This document shows, one piece after another, positions 28,612 to 41,386 of a DNA stretch of 64,000 nucleotides. This stretch comes from Psoroptes ovis. Lineage: Eukaryota; Arthropoda; Arachnida; Sarcoptiformes; Psoroptidae. The translations under genes and the position numbers were made by a program. Each line of letters starts with the position of its first letter. The stretch's first letter is position 1. The notes under the pieces were generated by a model. The model worked only from the letters and a program-made list of their open reading frames with translations, did no database searches and was not told where the DNA came from. The stretch is from positions 1,488,001 through 1,552,000 of the forward strand of contig PQWQ01000009.1 in the NCBI GenBank assembly GCA_002943765.1. Reading direction: 5' to 3'.

Positions 28612-29179
28612 CGTTTCCATGTGGCGATGATGATAATGCTGTTTGATGTGATGATGCTGCAGCAGCCGCTGCTGCCATAATTGCATGCATCGATTGTTGT
28701 TGATTTGAATGATGATTATTATTATTCAATATCGATGATGATGAATGATGAAAATGATTATGATGATGTTGATTATTATTCAAATGAAATGGATTATGCA
28801 GAATATTATTATTATTATTATTCATTGATTTTGACACAAAATCATTGAATGATGATGATGATGATCGTTGATGTAATGGTGATAATGGATTATTATGATT
28901 GCCGATAACATTTGATGATGATTGTAATTGATTAGATAGTAATAATGATGATGGATATAAATTATTTTTATTATTTATATTTGTTGTTGTTTGTAATTGA
29001 TCTAATGACAATACATTATTGATTAATGATAAATATAACATTATTTGAATATAACATATCACATGTTTGATGATTTTGATTGAAAAGATTTTATTTCGTT
29101 TATTATTATTATTATTTGATAAAGAGTGATTGACCAAATGATGACTGGTCATCATTTTTATGACAGTTATTTCACTCAT
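28612..29179 (-). CDS. First coding exon of an unidentified secreted or membrane protein
   Basis: The minus-strand frame begins ATG at 29179 and runs 189 codons plus one base to a splice-donor-like ACG^GTAGGT (GT at 28611-28610), i.e. a phase-1 donor. Residues about 30-58 form a hydrophobic segment (KIIKHVICYIQIMLYLSL followed by INNVLSLDQ), compatible with a signal peptide or signal anchor after a basic Asn-rich start. The rest is low complexity: Asn, Ser and His runs, then a polyalanine MAAAAAAASS, ending SSSPHGNG. This composition resembles the other exons on the same strand at 48.3-61.3 kb and differs from the random AT-rich frames elsewhere. No conserved domain is present and no downstream exon was found, so the protein family is unknown. 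The frame remains open past the proposed donor for about 60 more codons, which then lose the repeat character. Confidence 0.5.
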
Positions 29180-32100
29180 ATTTCTTTTTTTTGATGAGAA
29201 TTATGACTAAACAAATTGAAAATTTCTTAAAGATTTAAGAAATCATCACCAGATTATGATTACATTCAACTCAGATTAAATGAAATATACATTACAAATT
29301 GACAATATTTGCATTCACTATTCTAAAATCTAATGATTTTTAAAAGAAAAAAATCCACATAAATAACATATGAATGTAATTATTTTCATTTCATTTCATT
29401 TTTAGTTCTGAAGAATTTCACACATGTCACATGTCACACCAAAAAAACATAAATTCATGAAATGGATTAAATCAAATGTTTTGATGATTATGATGAGATG
29501 ATCATTGCTGGAAATAGAAATGATTTTCTTCATTTCAAAATATGACAATTCATTGTAATTTTTAAACTAAAACAGATGTCATTTAATTTTCAAAACAAAA
29601 AATAATTTGATTTGATTTTGTTTTTCTTCTATCAAGTATTGTTCTGTTTAATTGAAATTGATGATTGTCACGATTTTTCTTTAGAAATTAGAATGTATTT
29701 TTGGCTATGACGAATCACTAGTCACAAGAATTTCTAAATAAATCATTAATTCATTTGATGTAAATCGTTTTACGGACCAGCATAGAAATTTTGCAGAAAC
29801 ATTGCATTTCTGGTGGATGAAATTAAGAAATTATTTAGTATGAATCGAAACACACATTGGACGGATCATTCAACAAGTTAAAGTTGAAATTTTTGTCTAA
29901 GAAATTTGAGTGAAGTTTGAACAATGTATCGCTAATGACTATTGTATAAGATCACAATAAAATAAGTTGGGCAGCGAAACTCAAAAATCAATCAATTGAT
30001 TAATTCATATTGAAAAAACATTTTATATTGAAGAGATAACAGGAAGCAAAATTCAAATTCAATCTTCAATTAAATTCATTCATCTTTTTGGAACACAATT
30101 AAGTTTTTTTTCGATATTTGGACATTTGAATCATACGAAACACTTTAAATCGAAGGAAATCAAATCTCGAATGTTGATAACTTTCAATGAAAAGTTCGAA
30201 ATTCGAATGAACAAACAAAACAAGATAACCATTTAAACAAAGAACAGACGAATCGAACATTATTTGTCCACATAATTCGATGCTGCTCCAATTTCGGTCA
30301 TCCAAAACGTAGGACCAAATTTTCTCTTTAAATTGTAAACTTTGAACTTTGATCTATGCTTCTAGCATTGGGTTAAAAATCAGAGACGAAAATTCTCTTC
30401 TTTTCACTATGAACTTTGCCACTACCCGTTGCTACCATGTGCTAGAAAAACAAAGAGTAGGAGCAGTTTTTTAAAATGTTAAGAGCGCCATCTATTGATG
30501 AAAAGATTATTTTTAAAAAATTTAAATCAAATCAATCTAATGATGATTAAAAATTTTAAAACATCGGATTACATTGTTTTTGCTTTGACTTTTCATGGCA
30601 ACAATGATACAAAGTTCATTAGTTTTCATCGAAATTTGCATTAAAATTGCATTTTTTGATCAGTTTTTGATGGTGTTTTGCCTTAAATTTTGATTGCTTT
30701 TTTTTTGTTTAATCTTTTAATTAAATATGGATATTCTTTCATCAGATTCATATTCAAAACTAACATTTAAATTTGCATACATTCAAACATTGAAACAATA
30801 GAAAATCATTAAAAAATGATGCAAATTTTCTTTTGTTTTTTTTCGAAAAGATTTCGTGATATGGTGGGTGGGTGGTTAATATTCAAAGTAATCGGAAAAT
30901 TCAAATGTTTGATTCAAAAAAAAAAAAAAAAAATGCACGCAACAAACGACGAGAATATGAACACAAATAATTTCACCAGGAATCATCAGGTAAACATACC
31001 ATAACAATCGCTGTAAAATCTATGATTATCTGATGCTAATCTTGATCATCTATGCCAACCCTACGATTGTTGAACTGGGGATAATTGTACGAGCTTGTAA
31101 AAATCATTGAACCAATCCTATGAATGAATGATGTTCAACACAAAAAAGAAAATTTTCTTCGAATCGATTTTCTTCAAGCTTTTTTTCTTCTTTGTTTATT
31201 TAATTGGCCAAAAAAAAGAAAACACTTTAATTATTTAAAGTGTGTTTGTATGTGTATATTACACAACAAGCAAAATGTGCTTTGCTCGCTAACAAACAAA
31301 TAAATAACAGCCAAAATAATAACTTCGATGTAATTTGAATGCAAAGGACTGTCAGTTTTTTACAATCTCGACATGTACATAACCATTCACCAGTCAGATT
31401 CAAAAACATCAAAGAATTTTATGGCCAATTTATGCCAAACAGCCAAAACTCTTGGTTTTTTTAAATTGAAAAATGTTTGTTACACAATAATGAATCGATC
31501 ATTTACAACCATTTACATGAATTAAAACATCGAATAAAAAACAAGCATGGATTCATAAGCAAACATTAAGAAATTGCAGCCAAGAGTTGCATATGCTTGC
31601 AAAAAGAGAATCTACAGGAGTCTGAAATATTTCTTAAATGGGATAAATAATTGCATTTTGTATTAAACAAAATAATGTGGATAAACGATTGAATATAAAT
31701 AAATCGAAAAAAATTTGGCAAATTTGACACGCCAGAATATTCTTTGAAGTATCAATATTAATAAATAAATCAAGACTCAATAATTCATTGAGTGGTTTTT
31801 GTGCATCGGATTGCATTTTGAATCTTCATATTGAATTGAATTGAAAAAACAAAGCCATTTTTTTAAAGTATAAAATTTCAATTTTCAATTTAAAAAATTG
31901 AAATTGCAATCGATTCAAAATCAAATTTGAATTTTGATTGAATGAATCAATTAATTTTTCAAATATATGAAAAACGAATACAATAAATGAATGAAAACCA
32001 GAAACATTTTAGTTCACATTTTCATCTTTCTTTGAATATCGATTGAATTTCAATTAATTTCCATTTATTTTCTAAAATCTATGAGATGCTAATTTTATCA

Positions 32101-32803
32101 AATTCTATAGGACACGGAATGAGAATTCAATCCTAGACAAAACATGTAAATATTTAACACTTTTGAATAATTTTTTTTTCTCAAAAATTTGATCGATTTG
32201 TTATTATAATCATATTGTAAGTTTATTATTAGGCTGAATACGACCCAAAATAGCATTGAAGTTTTTGATATTTCAACCGAATTTTGGAGATTTAGCCTTG
32301 ATTTAAGAGGATATATATGGGTAGACAAGAGGAAAAATCAGGTTTTTCAAAATTTATTTTTTTTTCGATTAATTCAAAATTCAATGAGGAAAAAAACTAG
32401 AAATTTTGTTATGAATTTTTTATTGTAAAATTATTGACAGCCAACCGAATCAATTGATTGATTATTGATTATGGTCATCATCATCAATTTGAATCGATTG
32501 TATCTTATAAAATAAAAAAAAAATTTCTGATTATTTTTAACTGCGAAAAATGATAATCATTAATGAATAATAATTAAACACCTTTTCGGTAGACATTTTT
32601 TTTTAAAGAAAAATTTCTTGGAATTATTTTCTCTAAAAAATGAAATAATTTATTGTGAAAAACTGATCAAAAAAAGGGAAAAATTTTAATTAAAATTCCT
32701 TCTGTGAATGGCCGAAAAATTGCTGTGAATAGCTGTCTCAATGATTGGCACAAAATTATCAAATCGAAGCTTCCGAAATGTGTTATTTGTTTTCCCATCC
32801 ATA

Positions 32804-32878
32804 AGGTTGTCCGAAACGTTTTGGCAGATTTTTCGATGATTTCCTACGATATAATCGGCAAAAACTTTTCGCACAAAC
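32804..32878. mobile_element. 75-bp mariner-type MITE, copy 1
   Basis: Starts AGGTTGTCCGAAACGTT after TA (32802-32803) and ends with the near-inverted arm AACTTTTCGCACAAAC before TA (32879-32880). The two arms of roughly 28 bp are imperfect reverse complements, each containing a TCGGCA/TGCCGA-like core, around a short loop with TACGATATAATCGG. Three similar units lie at 51.7, 53.8 and 54.5 kb. GGTTGTCC...AAGTT ends are of mariner type. There is no coding capacity. Confidence 0.7.
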
Positions 32879-35800
32879 TAAATAATATCATTCAAACAAG
32901 AACTACTGGCACAAATGAAAAATGATTGACATATCAAATACAACAACAACAAATCGAATGAACGACAAACGATAAATAAATATGATCGAAAAAAAAAAAC
33001 AAGTAATCAAATATAAAAATTAATCGAATGATAAATACAAGAAATTGTAATAATTCAGTAGTGAAAAAACACAAATGATTTTTAATCAAGCAAAATTTTA
33101 AAGCAAATTTGACATATTTTAGCCATTTAATTTGTTAAAGCAACATATATAAGACATTTAAAAATTTTAAATGATAAAATTATCATTTACAAATATATGT
33201 ATGTGTGTTGATAATCATTTTTTGGCGGATGATGATCATCATCCAAATTGATTGATAAATTCATTCAATCGAGGCACACTCACACACACATGTCAACAAA
33301 TGAAAATAGTTCATTGAATGAAAATAATTGATGTTTTTTGAATTTTTTTTTTCTTTGAAAATGTAACGGCCATCAACACTGGAATTCAGAAGACCATTCA
33401 CTTCAAAATATACACCAACACACACTAATTCGGAATGAAAGGGGGAAATTTTTCAGTGATGATGATAAAAAAAATGTGGTGATGATTATTTTATAATAAT
33501 AATCATTTAGTGGGAATGGTGAACGGTGTGAGATAAGCACCCTACGCAATATGAAAATATTTAGTTTAAATTCATTGCATTTTTCGGATGAAAAATATTG
33601 AATGAATGAACTTGTTGGTCAATATCAGAGCTGAGATTAATGAAATATTGGGCCGGAAAAAAAAATTTAAAGCTTTCCAATTGTTCAAATACAAAAATGA
33701 TTATAATCTCACATTCAATATATTTTCATATGTTATACAATGTCAATACTTGAAATTGCCGGCCTAAAATTTCAAAGATTTCTTAGAAAACATCAAAAAA
33801 GATTGGATTAAAGATTGGAAGTTTAGACGTATTAATATGGGCAAAATTACTTAATCATCTGACCATTATCGAAGCATCAATACGTCATTGACAAGGTTTT
33901 AATAAGGGTTTAGAATTGAATGTAAGAAAATTTTATTCGCCTACGTGTATTATGAGAAAGACATACATTACATGTATTTTTATTTGACAAGTATTTTTGA
34001 CTAACCAAAACAATAATCATAATTTTATCTGGTCAAATCTAATAAGTTTTTGCAAGTTAATAATAATTCGATTTGAATTGATTTGATTTTCGTGTATTCA
34101 TAGATTTGAAAATGTGATTATGCGAAATAATTGAAACGAATTCTTTTTGTTTTAAAAGTTCACGATATGTTACAAGTTCTATTAATATATTCATTCTATG
34201 AATGGTTGACCATTACATAATTATTATCATTTATCAATGACCGATTTCAAGGTATGGCTTTTGTGATTCAATGGTGATGAATTGATGATTATTTTCAATG
34301 ATTATTATTTTAATTTAGATTACTTTATTTCATATGAATGCATATATAAAATCAAGTGTGTGGTCATCAACAACAGAAAAATCGTTATTGTTAAATTCAT
34401 TTTTGCATCAATTCTTTCATGGATATAATTTAGTGTAAAGGAAAAAGTAGATTAAGCAATCGGCATATTCATTTAATTCAAAGCATATTTAATATCACAT
34501 GATCAATGCATATAAAAATTAACACACACACAGACAGCCAGACATCGCTTTTGAAAGATTCAAATCGAGCATAGATTTTCAAATAAAAATAAATACTTAG
34601 ATTCAAATTCAATGAAATGTGAAAAATAAAAAATTGTAACACACATAGTAAAGACTTATGTATTCATTTCATTTCATTTCATCAAATCATATTCATATCT
34701 TTCATTCATTGAATTTTGCAAGTTCCAGTTATTTAAGATTTTGAATTATACAAAAAATAAATTAAAGAAACTTGGTTCAGTTTCTTTGATTCAGTTCATT
34801 TCATTTAGAAATGAGAATGAAACAAGATTGATGTAAGATTGTCGAATTATGCATGATGATGATAATGATGATGACTGCATCCATGATAATCAGTTATAGC
34901 ATTTCATACCAAATCACAACAGTTGAACAGCATAAAAAATGCTTTCAAAATGCATATAAATATGCAAATCATGTTTGATTAATTTTCATATGGAAACATC
35001 TGATCTTAAAGAAAGAGAAATATTTAGAGAAAACAACAATCCTTTGATCATTTTGTTGACTCATTTGCGGAGAAAGTTATTGCTTCGACTGAAATTAAAC
35101 GGCAGCACGTTTTTCGATGCCAATAATAGACAAACGAATCGAATACACGTAATCGAATACACATATATTTGAATTGAATAGTTTAATGTTCGGCAAAAAT
35201 TTAAATTATGAATTTCTTTTCATCAAAACAAAAAGAATGATGAACAGATCGGATATTTTCAATCTGCAAATATAATAAAACATCTGCCTGGTTTTATTTG
35301 GTTATAATCTTCATCTTTATCACTCACTATTCATTGAATGGTTAATCATACATTTTTTTTAATCGTTTGATAATTGCATTTCTACACTTTATTACCGCCA
35401 CACATCATTTTATTTAGATTTCATTCAAATCAATGAAAATATGGTAAATTTATGAACACTTTGTTTCAAGATCTCTGCACACTCAATCTCTTATTCACAT
35501 TTGATTGTATTGCAGAAAAGATAAACCATTCAAAAGTTTTTGAAATTTTTTGAATGTCTAACCCTTTTTTTTCGTGTATTTTTAGATCATCATTTGGGAG
35601 CCATATTAATTTATTTACAAATAAAAAAAAAAAATAATAATAAAACTTTCGAAAGATTTTCATTGAAAAACTCCCAAATGATTTGTTATTTCTCTCTTTT
35701 CAAATTTCAATTCAAATTTTCAAGTTTTCCAGTCAGATTGATCAATTCACAATTCAATGAATAATTTTTTTTCAAAGAAATATTAAGAAATTTGAAGCAG

Positions 35801-37578
35801 CAACAAGTGGTGGAAAGAATTTCATGTATTGATCGATATTAATCGATTAATTTATTTGTGATGCATCATCAAATACCACAATAGATATCATACACACACA
35901 CACCATCAATAAATAATAGCCAATCAATCATTTTATCACTGGATAAATATCTGAAGAAATCATTCAAAATTCGAATTCAATAGATTATCATTAAATGGAT
36001 TATGAAATGATTACAATAATCATAAATGTTTCAGTATGTGTGTAAGTGTATGTGTGTTCATCAAAATTCGAGCACATGTGATCAACGAAATGAATTGATC
36101 ATTGAAATTCATCGATTTTTTTTTATTAGTTTAAATTGATTGAATGATCCTAAGATTTAAAACGATCATCCCGTATAATAATAATGATGACGAGGATAAT
36201 CTTGTTTAATTATCATCATTTTGATTTTTATTTTTATTTCTAGTTCATTTTTCACATTTATTTATTGCCATTGGCAATGATTTGTTTTTTGCTTTTAAAA
36301 ATTAATAATAAGAAATCATAAATAATTTTCCATTTGAAATCATAAATAGATAATGATAATAAATGAAATTAACTATGAAAACGAACGATAATATTGATGT
36401 ATAATTGAAAATTTTCATATGTTTGACATAATTTTGTTAATTCAAAAAGGAAAATTTCGATCAATTTTTTCCGTTCACTCTTGTCGACCAATGATGTTCG
36501 AAGATTATGTTCGAAGCTGATGCTAAAGTATAAGCAACATAAAAGGCCAAAACTAATGATCAAAAAGGCTTTAATTAAGTTGATTATCCATTTTCGATTG
36601 GATTTGATTCAATCATCCAGCGCAAATTGAATGACGATTAGTTAATTTTGATTCAGATTTTTTTTCGATCATAAATAAATGTGATCATTTCTAATTGATC
36701 ATTTTGAAAGATATTAAAAGATGTATTCGATTTTTTTTTCAAAAATGAAGAAATCGGACAAAAACATGTTCAAATCATTTCTTTCAAAAAATTAAGTCAA
36801 ATGAATAAATATGGATATATATATTTGTACGACGGAACCACCGAGATAAGATAAGACTTCATTGTAAACAAACAAACAAACAAACGAAAAACAAATTAAA
36901 AAATACAATAATTATTATTAATTTTAATCATTATTTTTCCAAGGGCGTCAATCTAATCATCATCATCATTGATTGCTATGATCTAATTGATGTTATGCAA
37001 TCGTATCAATCGAAATCTATGAAATCGAATCGAAAAAAAAAATGGATTCACAATGAATATAAATAAATGAATAAAACAAATGAACAAATCAAATCAAAGT
37101 TCACGAAATTTTCGTTTTGAAAAAAAAATAATATTCGATTGAATGAAATAATTTTTTTCATTAAATTGCGGGGAAGAGATGCAATAAAAATTCATAAAAT
37201 ATAAAAATAATAATTAATAAATTAATAAAAGGCAATGGCCTGATTGAAAACAAAAAAAAAACTAGCAGACAGGTAAGGATTTATTTATTATTTATTTATT
37301 TTCAAAGTTTATATCCAAACAATTAACTTTATCAACCGACACAAAACAACCAACAACAACCAAAAACATACCATACAATCGATTAATTGAACAAGGAATA
37401 AAAATTGGCCAACAACAACAACATTAATAAGAACAAATGGTCATTAGTATTATTATTATCACTATTATTATGCTAGACATCTAAATTGTTTATTACAAGA
37501 GCATATAATGGCGAAAAATAATGGACAAAAGATGAATATTGATAGGACATGGAAAATGGTTTCATTATGTGTCTGTAT

Positions 37579-37600
37579 GTGTGTGTGTGTGTGTGTGTGT
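37579..37600. repeat. (GT)11 microsatellite
   Basis: Eleven uninterrupted GT units. Confidence 0.9.
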
Positions 37601-38008
37601 TATATCACAATTTATTACACTTTATTATTTGAATAATTAACATTTGATTTTAAAAAAATTCAAAAAATGAATCAAAAAATTTTTTTATGAAACACTTACC
37701 ACCATCAAGTGATGTAGATTTGAATTAATTTCGTAAATTTTCAATTTGAATTTTTCAAATAAGAACTGTTTGAAATCATTTTTCAATGAATATTTTAATT
37801 GAATATTTTATTTTAATTGAATAACACATTTATATATTTTTGATTGAATTTAAAAAAAAATTTTTTTTTTATTGAATCTGGAGTCACAAATTATTTTTAA
37901 ATTATTTCAAAAATATAATTTGTTATAAGAATTATAATAATGATATCTACACAAAAAAAAATTTCATAAAAATGATAAATCGAAAACAGATTTTTCATTT
38001 CATTTAAA

Positions 38009-38012
38009 TATT
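38009..38012. repeat. Target-site duplication, left copy (TATT)
   Basis: TATT directly precedes the left LTR and recurs at 44419-44422 after the right LTR. With the LTR edge moved by one base the shared word becomes ATATT. Four to five base pairs is usual for gypsy-type integrases. Confidence 0.6.
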
Positions 38013-38456
38013 TATAAGATATACGTGGTGGAGAGCGCAATTTTGGTTGAATTTAACTTTTTTTTTTCACGAAATAAACTTATGACACAACAACAAGTTT
38101 TTTTTTTTTGTAAAAATTTTATTTATTGATAAAAATGATAATGACAATGACAATGACAACATTTGATGAAAATAACGACTGACTGAATAATAATTGGAAA
38201 AAATTTTTCATTTTGATTAAAATGACGGAAAATGTATACATTATGAGAAAGGAATGTGATAGAAAGGTAATTAAATCGAGGATGTTTTGAATACTTTAAA
38301 TCATAACGATGTGCATGTTTAGCCAATGTGATTAAATTGGAATTTTTTTGCCAAATATGGTAATCAGCTAAACATTATCATCATTAAGCTAACGATTTAA
38401 AAATTAATGATGTTAAATAACATCCCTTTAGATCAATAACTACCATTTCTATTACA
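38013..38456 (-). repeat. 3' LTR (left copy)
   Basis: 444 bp. On the coding strand it begins TGTAATAGAAATGG directly after the polypurine tract and ends ATCTTATA. It matches 43976-44418 throughout except for a T12 run (38098-38109) that is T11 in the other copy. Two overlapping AATAAA signals read on the minus strand at about 38118-38127 could end the element's transcripts. A 67-codon frame within each LTR is antisense-free filler with no known homology and is not called as a gene. Confidence 0.9.
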
Positions 38457-38466
38457 TCTCCCCTCT
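38457..38466 (-). other. Polypurine tract
   Basis: Reads AGAGGGGAGA on the minus strand, immediately before the 3' LTR. This is the expected place and composition for the primer of plus-strand DNA synthesis. Confidence 0.75.
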
Positions 38467-38532
38467 AAAAAAAAAAAACAATACGGGGGGGTGAAAAAGC
38501 GCAACTTTATTTTGGATTGACATCAATTTCGT

Positions 38533-40347
38533 TTACACAGCGGTATCATCTACTTCTGGACTATTTGATCCTTGTGATCTAGCTTGATTTTCCAACTCGA
38601 TGAATTCTTGCGATCGTTCTAATATTTTCCTCTTCTTCTTTGTCAATTTTATCCTTCTCAATATTACGATGAGTACACCAGCGATAATAATCAATAAACA
38701 GACTCCTGTTGGAATAAGCATCAACCATTTATTAAAACGATCTTCTTCAGGTTCATCAAGATTATTCATTTCCGCTAGTAATTGATCTATGTTTTTCGTT
38801 TGGATCGAATAATTATAAATTCCACTGTATAAGTTTTTCCCAATCAATTCGTTTTCATACAAATGGAATGAATGATTTCCCAGCGTTTTGCGTACTGATG
38901 GTCTGTGATGGAAACTTCCAGCGATAAACTCCTTCTTCTGTGGGATTTTATAAATTTTGTTTTCGCATTCACTTGTTATGTTTTCGATCGTTATCAATTG
39001 TTTGTAACAATATACAAAAATAAATTTATTGTTATAATGAATTTGTAGTTCTTCCTGATTGAATTTTGATTTTGTTTCACAAAATTTCTTTACCCATAAT
39101 TTTTCGATTTCATCATCCTCTTGACAGCTTGTTGGTTTATTTATAATAAAACTTTCTGAACGTTTCTTATGATGAGGATGTAAATGGAGTCTTTTTACGC
39201 AATCTTTTTCTAGATTATACAGCATGTATCGTGGGCCACTGTATTCGTACATACAAAATTTATCTTCTTGTTGTTTATATAAAGTAAAGGGATGGCTTTC
39301 ATATACAATTAATTCGTCATACGGTTGAGGTTGTATAAATTCCAAAATTAAATCGGAATGTGATGACAAATCACATCCAACGAATTCCCATTGTTCATAT
39401 TTATCTTCGGAGGTAACGATTCCGGGAAACAATAATTCAAATTCTATTGGGATTATACCACGAGCCAATTCATTAAAGAATTTTTTCAGATTTTGACTGA
39501 TAGTCACCATTTGTGATCCCACCATAAGGTCATAATGTAGACCATCTATTAAATCTTCCATGGTTTTTCTGTTGTTCATTTGTATTTCGCCCATCTTATC
39601 CAACTTGTCCACCATTTCTTTCAATATTTCTTTTTGAGAGTTCATTAAAACCTTGATTTGTTCTTGCTGTTTTCTTTGTGTTTCTTTCAATGACTTTATT
39701 TTCTTTCGTTCAAACCAATTAGTTACAAATCCAACTATCGTTTGTCCAATATGTATTACCTTATCGTAATTTTCGAATAAAAATTTCGTACCTTTTAAAA
39801 TACTTCCAACAAATCTTTTTCTTCGCCGGTTTTCTTCCATAAAGTCATCATATGTTATATTAATCTTATCGCAATTCTTATTTATTGTTTCCATTATCCA
39901 GAAATCATATCTTGCGTTACATTCAAAACGTCTATCCGTTCTTTTAAGGATACTACATGGATTTACTAAACGAATATAATAATAGGTATTAACTAATTCT
40001 TTTGTGATAGTATGATCGGTTTTTTCCCAAACAATAGGATCTGCGACGGAGGGTTCATATTTCCCATTAGCTAGGTGTATCAGCATTAGTGAAGTCAATA
40101 GCACCATATTAAACGGATGAAATTTTGGCTTGACTTGGGAAATGTGAACTTTTTCTAATTTTCCCTTCTTCTGGATTTTCAGCATTGTATTCCCTTCTTT
40201 ATCGACCACTGGAAACGGGCCTTCAAATCTTGCGTCCAATTTTTTTCGGTTCAAAGCGTTTCCTTTGGAGACATACACTTCGTCGATTATTTCCAATGGT
40301 AATTCTTTTCTTGTTTCATCATATTTTTTCTTATTTTTTTCATGCAT
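38533..40347 (-). CDS. Integrase C-terminus continuous with an envelope-like glycoprotein (F-type)
   Basis: The 604-codon frame starts inside integrase. Residues 1-75 are the integrase C-terminal tail with a GPF-type module (RFEGPFPVV at 40-48). A hydrophobic signal peptide starts at Met81 (MVLLTSLMLIHLANG). It is followed by an ectodomain with paired cysteines, a basic furin-like cleavage site RRRKR (residues 174-178) with FVGSILKG just after it as a fusion-peptide-like start, a heptad-rich region around residues 215-260, a transmembrane segment at about 541-563 and a basic cytoplasmic tail. This order matches envelope proteins of insect errantiviruses and the baculovirus F family. Notably there is no stop between the integrase tail and the signal peptide. 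In errantiviruses Env comes from a spliced mRNA; the mode here is unknown. The envelope part appears uninterrupted. Confidence 0.8.
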   Translation of the reverse strand: MHEKNKKKYDETRKELPLEIIDEVYVSKGNALNRKKLDARFEGPFPVVDKEGNTMLKIQKKGKLEKVHISQVKPKFHPFNMVLLTSLMLIHLANGKYEPSVADPIVWEKTDHTITKELVNTYYYIRLVNPCSILKRTDRRFECNARYDFWIMETINKNCDKINITYDDFMEENRRRKRFVGSILKGTKFLFENYDKVIHIGQTIVGFVTNWFERKKIKSLKETQRKQQEQIKVLMNSQKEILKEMVDKLDKMGEIQMNNRKTMEDLIDGLHYDLMVGSQMVTISQNLKKFFNELARGIIPIEFELLFPGIVTSEDKYEQWEFVGCDLSSHSDLILEFIQPQPYDELIVYESHPFTLYKQQEDKFCMYEYSGPRYMLYNLEKDCVKRLHLHPHHKKRSESFIINKPTSCQEDDEIEKLWVKKFCETKSKFNQEELQIHYNNKFIFVYCYKQLITIENITSECENKIYKIPQKKEFIAGSFHHRPSVRKTLGNHSFHLYENELIGKNLYSGIYNYSIQTKNIDQLLAEMNNLDEPEEDRFNKWLMLIPTGVCLLIIIAGVLIVILRRIKLTKKKRKILERSQEFIELENQARSQGSNSPEVDDTAV

Positions 40348-41386
40348 TAAATTTGAATTTTGAAAAGCAATTTTTTCGTGCTTCTACTACTTCTTCCGGT
40401 CCTAATATTTTTTCAGCATCATACCCTGTCAACAGAAATAATGGGGAATACTTTGTGACACTATGAATGGTTTTATTGTATTCTTCAGCTGCTTTTGCAG
40501 CATGCGTTGCCCAGGATAACGTCCTTTTTCCTTTAGATGTTTCGTATATTTTATGACGGATTCGATCGCAAATTGTTTGGTTTACACGTTCGACGATCCC
40601 ATTACTGGAAGGATGATCCCTCGGGATAAACATAATACCTATGTTGTTCCTCTTTAAGTACGTTTTGAATTCGGTTCCTTTTATTGCCGGATATTGGTCA
40701 GCAATAATCAATCTTGGTTTCGTTACGCTTTGAATTTTTTTGACCAAATTTATCATATCTTTTGCCGTCTGCGTCTTTGAACAAATAATCCATATAAATC
40801 TTGTAAAAGCATCGATTGCTAGATGTAAAAATCGTTTATTTGATCCAAAACTTTGGAATCCTCCTATTGTATCGATATGGATGATTTCGAATGGTAATTT
40901 CGCTGGTCCTATTTGACCCATAAATCCAAAACGATAAGAGTTTTTCTTGGTGATATTACACACCTCACAATTTTGCACCACTTTTTTAATGATCTTCATA
41001 ATATCTGGGGTGTAATATCTTCTGGAATAATGCTCGTATAAATGGACTGAGCCTATATGGCCAAATTCGTGATGAGTTCGTCTGAGTTCGTTTTCCGCTT
41101 CCTCTTTTGGGATGAAGATTTGTTCAAAATTCTTTTTCTTTCGATAAATAATTCCATTTTTTCCATAGCATTTATTCAACTGTTTCGGATTATAATTTTT
41201 TTGAATTGCCATAATTTTATCAGTATCTTCCCAAAGATTTGTAAACATGATCATCGGAGCTTTAGCCATTTCTTCTAAATCATGGATCGGATGGCGTGAG
41301 AGGTAATCGGCTTCTTGATTATCAACGCCCTTTCTGTACACAATATTAAATTGATACGAGCTTAGCCGCAAAGCCCAATTGAACAA
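40340..41386 (-). CDS. pol, second open segment: end of RNase H and integrase
   Basis: 348 codons. The first ~35 residues are the end of the RNase H/connection region (NIVYRKG, ADYLSRH). The zinc-binding HHCC module follows, with His106 and His110 (HHEFGH) and Cys140 and Cys143 (CEVC). The catalytic core keeps its three acidic residues: Asp172 (IDTIGG), Asp230 (IIADQYPAI) and Glu266 (NGIVERVNQ). The frame stops at 40340 soon after the core, while the integrase tail continues in another frame (40347 onward). The switch falls at an A6 run on the coding strand (40371-40376). The start given is the first Met, but this segment would normally be translated as part of the Gag-Pol polyprotein. Confidence 0.85.
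   Translation of the reverse strand: MFNWALRLSSYQFNIVYRKGVDNQEADYLSRHPIHDLEEMAKAPMIMFTNLWEDTDKIMAIQKNYNPKQLNKCYGKNGIIYRKKKNFEQIFIPKEEAENELRRTHHEFGHIGSVHLYEHYSRRYYTPDIMKIIKKVVQNCEVCNITKKNSYRFGFMGQIGPAKLPFEIIHIDTIGGFQSFGSNKRFLHLAIDAFTRFIWIICSKTQTAKDMINLVKKIQSVTKPRLIIADQYPAIKGTEFKTYLKRNNIGIMFIPRDHPSSNGIVERVNQTICDRIRHKIYETSKGKRTLSWATHAAKAAEEYNKTIHSVTKYSPLFLLTGYDAEKILGPEEVVEARKNCFSKFKFNA

Larger units (their letters stand above)
29180..38007. other. Gene-free AT-rich DNA between the 29-kb exon and the LTR element
   Basis: No exon or RNA gene recognised. A mariner-type MITE lies at 32804-32878 and a (GT)11 microsatellite at 37579-37600. Bases 30300-30500 are somewhat GC-richer and include GAGCGCCATCTATTG, but no open frame or motif explains this. 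Confidence 0.45.

Noticed and set aside
30099..30305. 68-codon minus-strand frame with a start and mixed composition
   Set aside because: Protein-like at first sight, but no homology, no splice sites and no neighbouring exon; kept as unexplained rather than called.
38123..38326. 67-codon minus-strand frame, repeated identically at 44085-44288
   Set aside because: It is the same LTR sequence read twice; no homology and no start context, so it is not a gene.
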